A DNA stretch of 20,943 nucleotides from Corynebacterium sp. (GCF_022712275.1 NZ_JALAGU010000014.1:1-20943); one strand, 5' to 3'; positions 11,837 through 18,948 are shown, numbered from the stretch's first letter. The notes: a model not told the origin generated them from the letters alone. Numbers and translations are program-made.

Positions 11837-11859
11837 GTGGTCGCGAGAGTCGTGGCCAC
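11837..11859 (+). promoter_or_regulatory. Conserved hairpin directly upstream of the tuf ribosome binding site
   Basis: GTGGTCGCG (11837-11845), loop AGAGT, CGTGGCCAC (11851-11859): a 9-bp stem with two G-U pairs. It sits 10 nt before AGGAGGA (11870-11876), which itself is 5 nt from the tuf GTG. The corresponding C. glutamicum leader, from memory, folds the same way with GTGGCTGCG and CGTAGCCAC, which changes a C-G pair to T-A and keeps pairing. Confidence 0.55.
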
Positions 11860-11881
11860 CGAGAAGTCCAGGAGGACAAAA

Positions 11882-13072
<1,191 letters not shown>

Positions 13073-13089
13073 TCTCGTTGACCTGGGTG

Positions 13090-13107
13090 TCCGGGCCCCG
13101 GCCCGGA
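13090..13107 (+). terminator. Short GC hairpin directly after tuf
   Basis: TCCGGGC (13090-13096), loop CCCG, GCCCGGA (13101-13107), 17 bp after the tuf stop. It is a perfect 7-bp GC-rich stem, followed 31 bp later by a larger hairpin. It may be a first terminator or a 3-prime-end protecting structure. Confidence 0.5.
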
Positions 13108-13137
13108 TGCAGGTACACACCGCCTGACACAGGCACC

Positions 13138-13185
13138 ACGAAGCCCCCACCACTGATCCCCAGGGATCGGAGGCGGGGGCTTCGT
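13138..13185 (+). terminator. Main tuf terminator
   Basis: ACGAAGCCCCC (13138-13148) pairs perfectly with GGGGGCTTCGT (13175-13185), and inside it GATCCC (13155-13160) pairs with GGGATC (13163-13168). This long hairpin has no T-run. It follows tuf and can fold on either strand, so it may also stop read-through from the opposing operon. Confidence 0.75.
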
Positions 13186-13264
13186 CATGTCCGGTTCGGG
13201 ATCCGGTGACGGTCCACTACGGGATGGCCGTCGGTGAGGGGGAGTGCACTGCCGGGCCACGACA

Positions 13265-13294
13265 GGGGCGGCGGACCAGATGGTCCGCCGCCCC
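13265..13294 (-). terminator. Terminator of the minus-strand Asp23 operon
   Basis: GGGGCGGCGGACCA (13265-13278), spacer GA, and the exact complement TGGTCCGCCGCCCC (13281-13294): a 14-bp perfect stem (13 bp with a 4-nt loop). It lies 56 bp beyond the stop of the last minus-strand gene. CCAC (13257-13260) and GTGG (13295-13298) extend it past a short bulge. It is probably bidirectional. Confidence 0.75.
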
Positions 13295-13350
13295 GTGGTC
13301 CCTGACTTCAGCGCGCCACGTCAACGCACCCTGTCAGGCCGTACGCCAGA

Positions 13351-13914
13351 TCAGTTGTTCTGCTTGACCTGCTCTATCTGGAGCAGGAACCGGGGCCGGA
13401 TGTCCTGTCCGGGCACTGCGGCCCTGATGTCAGCAGAGGCCCGGGTACAGGCCTGACGCAGGTCTGCGACATCGGCCTCCGCCGTGGCACGCAGCCGGAT
13501 CTCGAGGACATCGGTCGAACGGTCCTGCACCGCCCGGAACGTCGCAGAACGGATGTCGTCACGGGTCTCGAAGCTCTGCGCGACGGCGGACGCAAGATCA
13601 GCCGGATGGATACTGATCACCCCGGCGGTACCGGAGGCCGGCGAGGTCTTCCGGCCCAGCCTTTTGCGCTCGATGTTCACCGCCAGCAGCACCAGACCCA
13701 GGATGAAGAGCACGAGAGCGGCGATGCGCAGGATGTCATCGTAGTTCTCCCTGTCCGGCAGCCCGGTCCAGAAGTCCCGGTCGGCGTACTCGCCGATGCG
13801 GTGGGCGAACTCCCAGTCGATCGCCAGGCCGATGCCCCAGGTGGCCAGGCCCGCGAAGACCAGGAAGAGCAGGAAGGTGATGAAGCGGTTGAAGCCCGCC
13901 TTTCCACGGTTCAC
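13351..13914 (-). CDS. AmaP-like alkaline shock response membrane anchor protein
   Basis: A 187-aa predicted membrane protein. A hydrophobic helix at about residues 8-32 follows the positively charged start VNRGKAGFNR. A second helix spans about 61-81 and is followed by a basic stretch (ERKRLGRK), then a roughly 100-residue soluble domain with alternating strands and helices. This layout fits AmaP, which in Staphylococcus aureus anchors Asp23 to the membrane. The start is GTG at 13914, with GGAGGTGAGG 6 nt upstream; it overlaps the stop of the preceding gene by 4 bp (GTGA), so the two are probably translationally coupled. Last gene of the six-gene operon, followed by a strong hairpin. The assignment rests on topology and neighbours. 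Confidence 0.75.
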   Translation of the reverse strand: MNRGKAGFNRFITFLLFLVFAGLATWGIGLAIDWEFAHRIGEYADRDFWTGLPDRENYDDILRIAALVLFILGLVLLAVNIERKRLGRKTSPASGTAGVISIHPADLASAVAQSFETRDDIRSATFRAVQDRSTDVLEIRLRATAEADVADLRQACTRASADIRAAVPGQDIRPRFLLQIEQVKQNN

Positions 13915-14480
13915 CGATCCTCACCTCCCGGTGTCGAGGCGACGACCTTCACGACGACGGCCGGCTCGGGATCGAGCATTGCAGCGAGATGTCCGACCTG
14001 GTCCGAGACACCCGCTGAGACGGCGTCGCGTTCGTCCTGGTCACCTGCGGCGGTGGTGACAGTCACGGTGATGCGCTTGCGGGTCGCGACGGTGGACGCA
14101 CGGAGCACGCCACCTGCCTGTCGGGCGGCCGCGGTACTCATGCGGGCGACATCGACCGGCCGGGCGTAGAGGGCGGCGTCCTCCCCGAAGGAGAGGTGCG
14201 TCCGAGCACGCGGACGCAGCGTCGCCACGAGCAGGACCAGGGCCACCAGAGCGCAGCCGATCGCTGAGGGAAGGACCCAGCCGGCATACCTGACCTCGCC
14301 GATCCAGTCATAGACCGGGGCCAGCAGCTGGTCGGTACTGATCGACTCCTGCACGACCAGAAGATCGTGGAGGGCAACACCGCCGGTGGCCAGCAGAACC
14401 AGGCCGAGGAGGATCGTCCACCACCGCGCCCGCGGGGACGCCGCGGGTACCGGTGCCGGCGCCGTGGACTGTTCACTCAT
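13911..14480 (-). CDS. DUF6286-like two-helix membrane protein of the Asp23 cluster
   Basis: A 189-aa protein. After an Ala/Pro-rich cytoplasmic N-terminus come a transmembrane helix at about 20-42 (WWTILLGLVLLATGGVALHD), an extracytoplasmic loop of about 25 residues with several aromatic and acidic residues, and a second helix at about 66-89. The C-terminal half is soluble and includes RKRITVTVTTAAG and VVVKVVAS strands. The helix-HDL-loop-W-helix-RPR pattern is that of the actinobacterial DUF6286 family found in Asp23 gene clusters; function unknown. The ATG at 14480 is preceded by AAAGGAA and chosen over upstream in-frame starts, which lie inside the preceding gene. It is 4 bp downstream of that gene and overlaps the AmaP-like gene by 4 bp. 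Confidence 0.75.
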   Translation of the reverse strand: MSEQSTAPAPVPAASPRARWWTILLGLVLLATGGVALHDLLVVQESISTDQLLAPVYDWIGEVRYAGWVLPSAIGCALVALVLLVATLRPRARTHLSFGEDAALYARPVDVARMSTAAARQAGGVLRASTVATRKRITVTVTTAAGDQDERDAVSAGVSDQVGHLAAMLDPEPAVVVKVVASTPGGEDR

Positions 14481-14484
14481 GTGC

Positions 14485-15435
14485 TCATTCCTTTCCTTCG
14501 AACGGTCGGCCGCCGGCGTCAGTGGCGTCAGCAGCGCCACCGGCATCCCCGGTACCGCTGTGCCGCACGACGGTCGGGGTGATGCGGGGATGGCGGTTAA
14601 CCGTCACCGGTATCACCTTGTGACGGCTGATCTGCGGGTACGTTGTGACGCAAAGCCCCTGCGGGGTGGGCACGGCCTTCACCGGCAGTCCCTGCGGGGT
14701 GGGGATGTTCTCCAGGCGGGGACCGGGCGGCGTCGGGATGTCGTGTATGACCGGACGTGGCGTCGGTGTCTCAGGCTCGATCGCCGGGGAGTGCGTGACG
14801 TCCACCGGAGTGAGGGGCGCGCGCGGCGCGGTCTGCACCTCGTCGAGTTCCGGTGCCGGGGGAGTGGTGACATGGTCAGGACGCTGCGGGCGTCCGGCGC
14901 GCACCGGTGTCAGCGGAGTATGTTCGCGGGTGACCGGGTGACCGGCTTCGGGCACCGTGCGCTCAACCGTGGGGGATGTGACGGTGAGCGGAGTGGCGAC
15001 GACCGGTTCGAGCTCGGGGGAGCGCGGGGCGTCTGCCAGATCGGTGGCGGTAACGCGTTCGGCCGGAACGACGGCACCGACACCCACGTTGACCGTGGAG
15101 ACGGCGATCCCGGTTCCGTCGGTGATCCACTGCGCGACCGTCTCACGGACGGTCTTGGCGACGTCCACCGCCGGACTGGGCCAGGCGACGGCGATCTGGA
15201 TGTCGACGCTGACCGAGCGGTGTCCGGCGTCCCACCGCAGTTCGGCGCGCGGCAGACTGCGACCGGTGAAGCGGTTGATGCCCGAGGAATGACTGAGGAC
15301 GCCGGGTACCGACAGTGCGCCGCGGACGGCGAACTGCCGGGGGATCCGGTCGTCAATCGTTGTGGTGCTCCGGGAAGTGCTCGGGGAAGTGCTCGGGGAA
15401 GTGCTCGGGGAGGTGTTCGGGGAAGTGGGCTCCAC
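14485..15435 (-). CDS. Divergent Asp23-like protein with repetitive N-terminus and proline-rich tail
   Basis: A 316-aa soluble protein. Residues about 3-24 are a low-complexity T-S-P-S tetrapeptide repeat encoded by a 12-bp DNA repeat. Residues about 31-123 resemble a shortened Asp23/Gls24 domain: a GALSVPGV segment, then strands with VSVDIQIAV, a helix with VRETVAQW, and the VSTVNVGVGAVV end strand. The rest is a Pro/Thr-rich tail holding three 11-residue repeats (IPTPPG, IPTPQG and VPTPQG at 233, 244 and 255). The start is GTG at 15435, 6 bp after the DUF2273-like gene; the ribosome binding site is weak, so coupling to the upstream gene is likely. It probably works with the first Asp23 protein of the operon, but its role is unknown. 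Confidence 0.75.
   Translation of the reverse strand: MEPTSPNTSPSTSPSTSPSTSRSTTTIDDRIPRQFAVRGALSVPGVLSHSSGINRFTGRSLPRAELRWDAGHRSVSVDIQIAVAWPSPAVDVAKTVRETVAQWITDGTGIAVSTVNVGVGAVVPAERVTATDLADAPRSPELEPVVATPLTVTSPTVERTVPEAGHPVTREHTPLTPVRAGRPQRPDHVTTPPAPELDEVQTAPRAPLTPVDVTHSPAIEPETPTPRPVIHDIPTPPGPRLENIPTPQGLPVKAVPTPQGLCVTTYPQISRHKVIPVTVNRHPRITPTVVRHSGTGDAGGAADATDAGGRPFEGKE
14641..14739 (-). repeat. 33-bp coding repeat, three copies
   Basis: Encodes three 11-residue units beginning IPTPPG, IPTPQG and VPTPQG in the tail of the Asp23-like protein. On the plus strand, CCCTGCGGGGTGGG recurs at 14657 and 14690, exactly 33 bp apart, with a degenerate third copy near 14723. Confidence 0.7.
15372..15431 (-). 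repeat. 12-bp tandem repeat in coding sequence, five units
   Basis: On the plus strand GGGAAGTGCTCG is repeated perfectly from 15372, 15384 and 15396, then with changes from 15408 and 15420. It encodes T-S-P-S units near the N-terminus of the second Asp23-like protein. Gain or loss of a unit would keep the reading frame. Confidence 0.85.
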
Positions 15436-15441
15436 GGTGGA

Positions 15442-15630
15442 TCAGCCCCGTCCGCGGTGCCCCGAGCTGAAGACGGCCCGAAGGTCGATCAGTCCCTCGA
15501 GGTGGGCGCCGACGATGCCGCCGACACCGCACAGCACGGCGACGACGAGGAAACCGGTGATCCCGGCCCACAGGGCGCCGACGGCGAGCAGGAAGCCGAC
15601 GAGTACGCCGAAGAGGGTTGCGTACCTCAT
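15442..15630 (-). CDS. DUF2273-like small membrane protein
   Basis: A 62-aa peptide made almost wholly of two hydrophobic helices (about residues 4-22 and 24-42), followed by GAHLEGLIDLRAV and a short basic tail. The gly-rich GGIVGAHLEG end is typical of DUF2273 small membrane proteins, which accompany Asp23 and AmaP in Gram-positive bacteria. It probably forms part of the membrane platform for the Asp23 proteins; that is inferred from context. The ATG at 15630 overlaps the stop of the upstream J-domain-like gene (ATGA, 4 bp), and AGAAAC lies just upstream. It is followed after 6 bp by the second Asp23-like gene. Confidence 0.75.
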   Translation of the reverse strand: MRYATLFGVLVGFLLAVGALWAGITGFLVVAVLCGVGGIVGAHLEGLIDLRAVFSSGHRGRG

Positions 15631-16103
15631 TGTTTCTCCGATCTGGAGTTGCTGGAGTCTCTGGTGGTGCCCGTGTCCGTGTACCGGCGGGCACCCGGGA
15701 ACTTGCGGGGGAGATGCCCCTGGACGGAGCGGACCATGGAGGACGCCGCCTTGCCCGCGGTCTTACGGACCTTGCGCAGCTTCGGCGTCTGGGTGTCGAC
15801 GACCCGGCGTGCCCGGTCACGGATCTCCTCGGCCCGGCGGTAGACCTCGTCGGTGTACTGCTCGGCGAGATCGGTGGCCTGGCGCGCGACATCGTCCGGG
15901 ATGAACCCGGGCAGGTGGATGTCGTTGAATTCCGGGCGGGGCCGGGTGCGTCGTTGCCACTCGGCGTCGAGTCGGTCGAGTGCCTCGATAAGCGCCTCGT
16001 CGGAGCCGCCGTGATCCGGATGATTCTCACGGATCACCTGGCGGCGCCGCTTGACGTACTCCGGGTCGTCCCGGAAGGAGGCACGGGAGGTGGGGTCAGC
16101 CAT
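15627..16103 (-). CDS. J-domain-like small protein in the Asp23 operon
   Basis: A 158-aa soluble, highly charged protein. Residues about 15-48 look like helix II, the HPD loop and helix III of a J-domain: PEYVKRRRQVIRENHPD, then HGGSDEALIEALDRLDAEW, with the invariant HPD at 28-30. The HPDxGGS form is like the Pam18/Tim14 type. Helix I is missing, and no in-frame start exists further upstream. Residues about 66-120 form a charged helical region (EEIRDRARRVVDTQTPKLRKVRK) and the end is basic. J-domains stimulate Hsp70 (DnaK) ATPase, so it may recruit DnaK to the envelope; this is inference. The ATG at 16103 lies 17 bp after the first Asp23 gene and has a weak ribosome binding site; its stop overlaps the DUF2273-like gene. 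Confidence 0.7.
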   Translation of the reverse strand: MADPTSRASFRDDPEYVKRRRQVIRENHPDHGGSDEALIEALDRLDAEWQRRTRPRPEFNDIHLPGFIPDDVARQATDLAEQYTDEVYRRAEEIRDRARRVVDTQTPKLRKVRKTAGKAASSMVRSVQGHLPRKFPGARRYTDTGTTRDSSNSRSEKQ

Positions 16104-16120
16104 GGTCTCTGCAGTCCCGG

Positions 16121-16630
16121 TTACTGGACGCGGGGAGCCTTCTCGGGCTCGACGTCCTCACTCTCACGGTCGTCGTCACCCGGGAGGTGGACGTCGTGGA
16201 CGGTGACGTTGACCTCGGTGACCTCCAGACCGGTCATCTCCTCGACGGAAATGATGATGTTGCGGCGGATGGCTTCGGCGAGCTCGTGGATGGCGACGCC
16301 GTACTCGGCGACGATGGAGATGTCGACGGCCGCCTGGCGCTCGCCGACCTCTACGGAGATGCCCTGCTGGACGTTGACGCGTCCACCCGGGATGCGCTCG
16401 CGCAGCGCGCCGAGAGCACGGGCGGTGGATCCGCCGAGGCCGTGGACTCCGGTGACCTCGCGGGCGGCCATGCCGGCGATCTTCGAGACGACGACGTCGG
16501 CGACGGAGGTGCGACCGTGGTCGGTGACCAGGTTGGAACCGTCGTCGCGGACGGCCGGGGTGGTGGAGGAGGCGGAGGACGAGGGGGTTGTGTTACCGGT
16601 GTTCTCGTCCGCGGGCGTGGAGTTGCTCAT
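16121..16630 (-). CDS. Asp23/Gls24 family envelope stress response protein
   Basis: A 169-aa soluble protein. After a Ser/Thr/Pro-rich N-terminus (1-30) comes a full Asp23/Gls24 domain at about 33-149: DVVVSKIAGMAAREVTGVHG, then the strand pair ISVEVGERQAAVDISIVAEYG, the helix IHELAEAIRRNI, and EEMTGLEVTEVNVTVHDV. In S. aureus, Asp23 is an abundant membrane-associated protein tethered by AmaP and linked to cell envelope homeostasis. The ATG at 16630 (MSNSTP) has GAAGGA about 8 nt upstream; the longer frame to 16768 runs through the promoter region and was rejected. First gene of the minus-strand operon. Confidence 0.9.
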   Translation of the reverse strand: MSNSTPADENTGNTTPSSSASSTTPAVRDDGSNLVTDHGRTSVADVVVSKIAGMAAREVTGVHGLGGSTARALGALRERIPGGRVNVQQGISVEVGERQAAVDISIVAEYGVAIHELAEAIRRNIIISVEEMTGLEVTEVNVTVHDVHLPGDDDRESEDVEPEKAPRVQ

Positions 16631-16814
16631 GTGGGGGCATCCTTCGTTGGGTAGCTGGTCGGTGTGTGTCCTGCGCGGTGCAGAAGCTCTTCTGTGTCCA
16701 TGGTAGACACCTGTGAAAGCTGAATGTCCTGCAGTTCGGGACCACGTGATCCACATCCCGACCGCCATGACGGTGTGATGTTCACCATGCTACGCGGTGG
16801 ACGGTTCCCCGGAC
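16631..16814 (-). other. Upstream region of the Asp23 operon
   Basis: No gene is seen. On the minus strand, a -10-like TACCAT (plus coordinates 16700-16705) lies in the middle of an inverted repeat: GTGTC (16694-16698), 7 bp, GACAC (16706-16710). Another -10-like TAGCAT maps to 16787-16792. Neither has a good -35, so the promoter is unresolved; an alternative sigma factor is possible. Confidence 0.3.
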
Positions 16815-16844
16815 TTGATTGTCGCCGGTCGGACGTGCTTTAAT
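16815..16844 (+). promoter_or_regulatory. Promoter of the S10 ribosomal protein operon
   Basis: -35 TTGATT (16815-16820), an 18-bp spacer, and -10 TTTAAT (16839-16844) preceded by TGC, which forms an extended -10. It stands out as an AT-rich patch in GC-rich sequence. Transcription would start near 16851, leaving a leader of almost 450 nt before rpsJ. Confidence 0.6.
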
Positions 16845-16850
16845 ACCTCT

Positions 16851-17298
16851 CGTTGCTTTGACACGTCTCCTGCGCGCCCGGAACACCTCCGGACGCAAGA
16901 CGGTGACGATGGTGAAGTGAGCATGAACCACACGGAGGCCCTCCGGGGCGGCCAAGGGTTCCAGCGCAGGGTCACGGACTTGTCCGTCCTGCGGGAGCCG
17001 GAGTGGGGCATGGCAAATAAACAGCGGCAGTTAAGCGAAGGTCCCACGCATCATGGGGGGCTCTTCCTCGGATGGCTGGGGTTCCCCGGTCGTTTCCGGT
17101 CAGTGACGGCGCAGCGGTGATTGCCTCCCCTCCCCGTCCCGGATTCGACGCAGGAACCCGCACGGTCATGAAGACACTGGCGTCTGTGCCAGCTTCATAA
17201 GCCGGACAGCGTTAACCAAGAAACAAGAAGTTCCCACGCCATCGGGCAGGGAAGACACCCACCCGTCATTGGAACGGGGAACGAGGAAGAGGACTAGC
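16851..17298 (+). other. Long untranslated leader of the S10 operon
   Basis: No supported gene. Small hairpins include CCGGA/TCCGG (16878-16892), CGGAG/CTCCG (16933-16945) and ACGGA-CTTG-TCCGT (16974-16987). The best is the composite hairpin at 17168-17198, listed separately. A 65-codon frame at 16923-17120 has no good ribosome binding site and was not called. Confidence 0.5.
17168..17198 (+). promoter_or_regulatory. Composite hairpin in the S10 leader
   Basis: The outer stem ATGAAG (17168-17173) pairs with CTTCAT (17193-17198), and the inner stem CTGGC (17177-17181) with GCCAG (17188-17192). The loop is GTCTGT and there is a 3-nt bulge ACA on one side. It ends 100 nt before the rpsJ start. 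It is a candidate regulatory structure; in E. coli the S10 leader binds L4, but no sequence link to that element is claimed. Confidence 0.45.
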
Positions 17299-17604
17299 GT
17301 GGCGGGACAGAAGATCCGCATCAGGCTCAAGGCCTATGACCACGAGGCAATCGACGCTTCTGCCAAGAAGATCGTCGAGACGGTCACCCGTACCGGTGCC
17401 CGCGTGGTCGGCCCTGTGCCTCTGCCCACCGAGAAGAACGTGTACTGCGTCATCCGTTCGCCGCACAAGTACAAGGATTCTCGCGAGCACTTCGAGATGC
17501 GCACCCACAAGCGGCTCATCGACATTCTCGACCCGACGCCGAAGACCGTTGACGCTCTCATGCGCATCGATCTTCCGGCCAGCGTCGACGTGAACATCCA
17601 GTAA
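17299..17604 (+). CDS. rpsJ: 30S ribosomal protein S10
   Basis: S10 is a 30S head protein and, as NusE, a partner of NusB in antitermination. It is 101 aa, the usual length, starting (V)AGQKIRIRLKAYDHEAID; the central VIRSPHKYKDSREHFEMRTHKRLIDI is the conserved core. The GTG at 17299 is preceded by GAGGAAGAGGA; the frame upstream to 17269 is leader. First gene of the S10 operon, 40 bp before rplC. Confidence 0.97.
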   Translation: MAGQKIRIRLKAYDHEAIDASAKKIVETVTRTGARVVGPVPLPTEKNVYCVIRSPHKYKDSREHFEMRTHKRLIDILDPTPKTVDALMRIDLPASVDVNIQ

Positions 17605-17644
17605 TCCTGGTCTTTGAGTCGGAACTGAGCAGCGGAGCAGAATT

Positions 17645-18301
17645 ATGAGCGAAAACGAGATCAAGGGCATCCTGGGCAAGAAGCTCGGCATGACCCAGAT
17701 CTTCGACGAGGAGAACCGGGTCGTCCCGGTCACCGTCGTCGAGGCTGGGCCCTGTGTCGTCACCCAGGTGCGCACCAAGGAAACCGACGGCTACGATGCC
17801 GTCCAGATCGCCTTCGGCGACATTGACCCGCGTAAGGTCAAGAAGCCGCAGGCCGGTCACTTCAAGAAGGCCGGCGTGACCCCCCGCCGCCACGTGACGG
17901 AGATCCGCGTCGAGGACGCCTCCGCCTACGAGGTCGGTCAGGACATCACCGCCGAGCTCTTCGCCGACGTCACCTACGTTGACGTCACCGGCACCTCCAA
18001 GGGTAAGGGCTACGCCGGCGCCATGAAGCGCCACGGCTTCGCCGGCCAGGGCGCCTCCCACGGTAACCAGGCTGCCCACCGCCGCGTCGGCGGCATCGGC
18101 GCCTGCGCCACCCCGGGTCGTGTCTTCAAGGGCACCCGCATGGCAGGTCGCATGGGTAACGAGCGCGTCACCCTGCAGAACCTCAGGATCGCCCGGGTGG
18201 ACGCCGAGTCCAACCTGGTGCTGATCAAGGGTGCCATCCCCGGAATCAACGGTGGCATCGTCACCGTCAAGACCGCAGTGAAGGGCGGTGCACACGCATG
18301 A
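17645..18301 (+). CDS. rplC: 50S ribosomal protein L3
   Basis: L3 is an early-assembly 50S protein whose central extension reaches the peptidyl transferase centre. It is 218 aa. The hallmark GILGKKLGMTQIFD is near the N-terminus. The extended loop reads GQGASHGNQAAHRRVGGIG and continues to GRVFKGTRMAGRMG; the glutamine in GNQAAHR is the region methylated by PrmB in E. coli. GGAG lies about 7 nt before the ATG. Its stop overlaps the rplD start by 4 bp (ATGA), indicating translational coupling. Confidence 0.98.
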   Translation: MSENEIKGILGKKLGMTQIFDEENRVVPVTVVEAGPCVVTQVRTKETDGYDAVQIAFGDIDPRKVKKPQAGHFKKAGVTPRRHVTEIRVEDASAYEVGQDITAELFADVTYVDVTGTSKGKGYAGAMKRHGFAGQGASHGNQAAHRRVGGIGACATPGRVFKGTRMAGRMGNERVTLQNLRIARVDAESNLVLIKGAIPGINGGIVTVKTAVKGGAHA

Positions 18302-18948
18302 GTAATCTGACCCTCAACGTCCACACCGCTGACGGATCCACCAACGGCACCGTTGAGCTTCCGGCGTCGATCTTCGACGTCGAGCCCTCTGTGCCGCTGA
18401 TGCACCAGGTCGTCGTGGCGCAGCTGGCCGCGAAGCGCCAGGGCACCCACGCCACCAAGACCCGCGGCGATGTCCGCGGCGGTGGTAAGAAGCCGTTCCG
18501 CCAGAAGGGCACCGGTCGCGCCCGTCAGGGTTCCACCCGTGCGCCCCACATGACCGGTGGTGGCACGGTCCACGGTCCGCAGCCGCGTGACTACGACCAG
18601 CGCACCCCGAAGAAGATGAAGGCCGCCGCCCTGCGCGGTGCTCTGACCGACCGCGTCCGCAACGAGCGCATCCACCTGGTGGAGGAGCTCGTCGCCGGCC
18701 AGACCCCGTCGACCAAGTCGGCGCGTTCCTTCCTGGAGCGCCTCACCGACCGCAAGACGGTCCTGGTTGTCCTCGGTCGCGAAGACGTCACCGCCTGGAA
18801 GTCCGTGAACAACCTCCCGGCTGTCCACGCGCTGTCCTTCGACCAGCTGAACACCTACGACGTCCTCAACGCGGACGACGTGGTCTTCTCCGTCGAGGCG
18901 CTCAACGGCTTCATCGAGCAGTCCAGCAAGAAGGAGGAGGCCAAGTGA
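18298..18948 (+). CDS. rplD: 50S ribosomal protein L4
   Basis: L4 binds 23S rRNA early in assembly and lines the exit tunnel with its long loop. In E. coli it also represses the S10 operon. It is 216 aa. The basic loop spans about residues 45-100 (KRQGTHATKTRGDVRGGGKK, then GTGRARQGSTRAPHMTGGG), and the globular C-terminal half contains TVLVVLGRED. The ATG overlaps the rplC stop and the C-terminus overlaps rplW by 4 bp (GTGA). Confidence 0.98.
   Translation: MSNLTLNVHTADGSTNGTVELPASIFDVEPSVPLMHQVVVAQLAAKRQGTHATKTRGDVRGGGKKPFRQKGTGRARQGSTRAPHMTGGGTVHGPQPRDYDQRTPKKMKAAALRGALTDRVRNERIHLVEELVAGQTPSTKSARSFLERLTDRKTVLVVLGREDVTAWKSVNNLPAVHALSFDQLNTYDVLNADDVVFSVEALNGFIEQSSKKEEAK

Noticed and set aside
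11837..11881. N-terminal extension of EF-Tu by 15 residues
   Set aside because: The stretch forms the leader hairpin and contains the AGGAGGA ribosome binding site. EF-Tu from the internal GTG has exactly the family length, and the C. glutamicum leader, from memory, is out of frame here.
14386..16706. Long plus-strand frames opposite the Asp23 operon (485 and 362 codons)
   Set aside because: The minus-strand set has clear ribosome binding sites, stop-start overlaps, membrane helices and Asp23-like domains. The plus frames are compositionally odd and lack all of these.
16858..16863. Perfect -35 TTGACA in the S10 leader
   Set aside because: No acceptable -10 hexamer lies 16-18 bp downstream. 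The same applies to TTGACA at 137-142 upstream of rpoB.
16923..17120. 65-codon frame in the S10 leader as a leader peptide
   Set aside because: No good ribosome binding site, and the composition is not clearly coding; its translation matches nothing I recognise.
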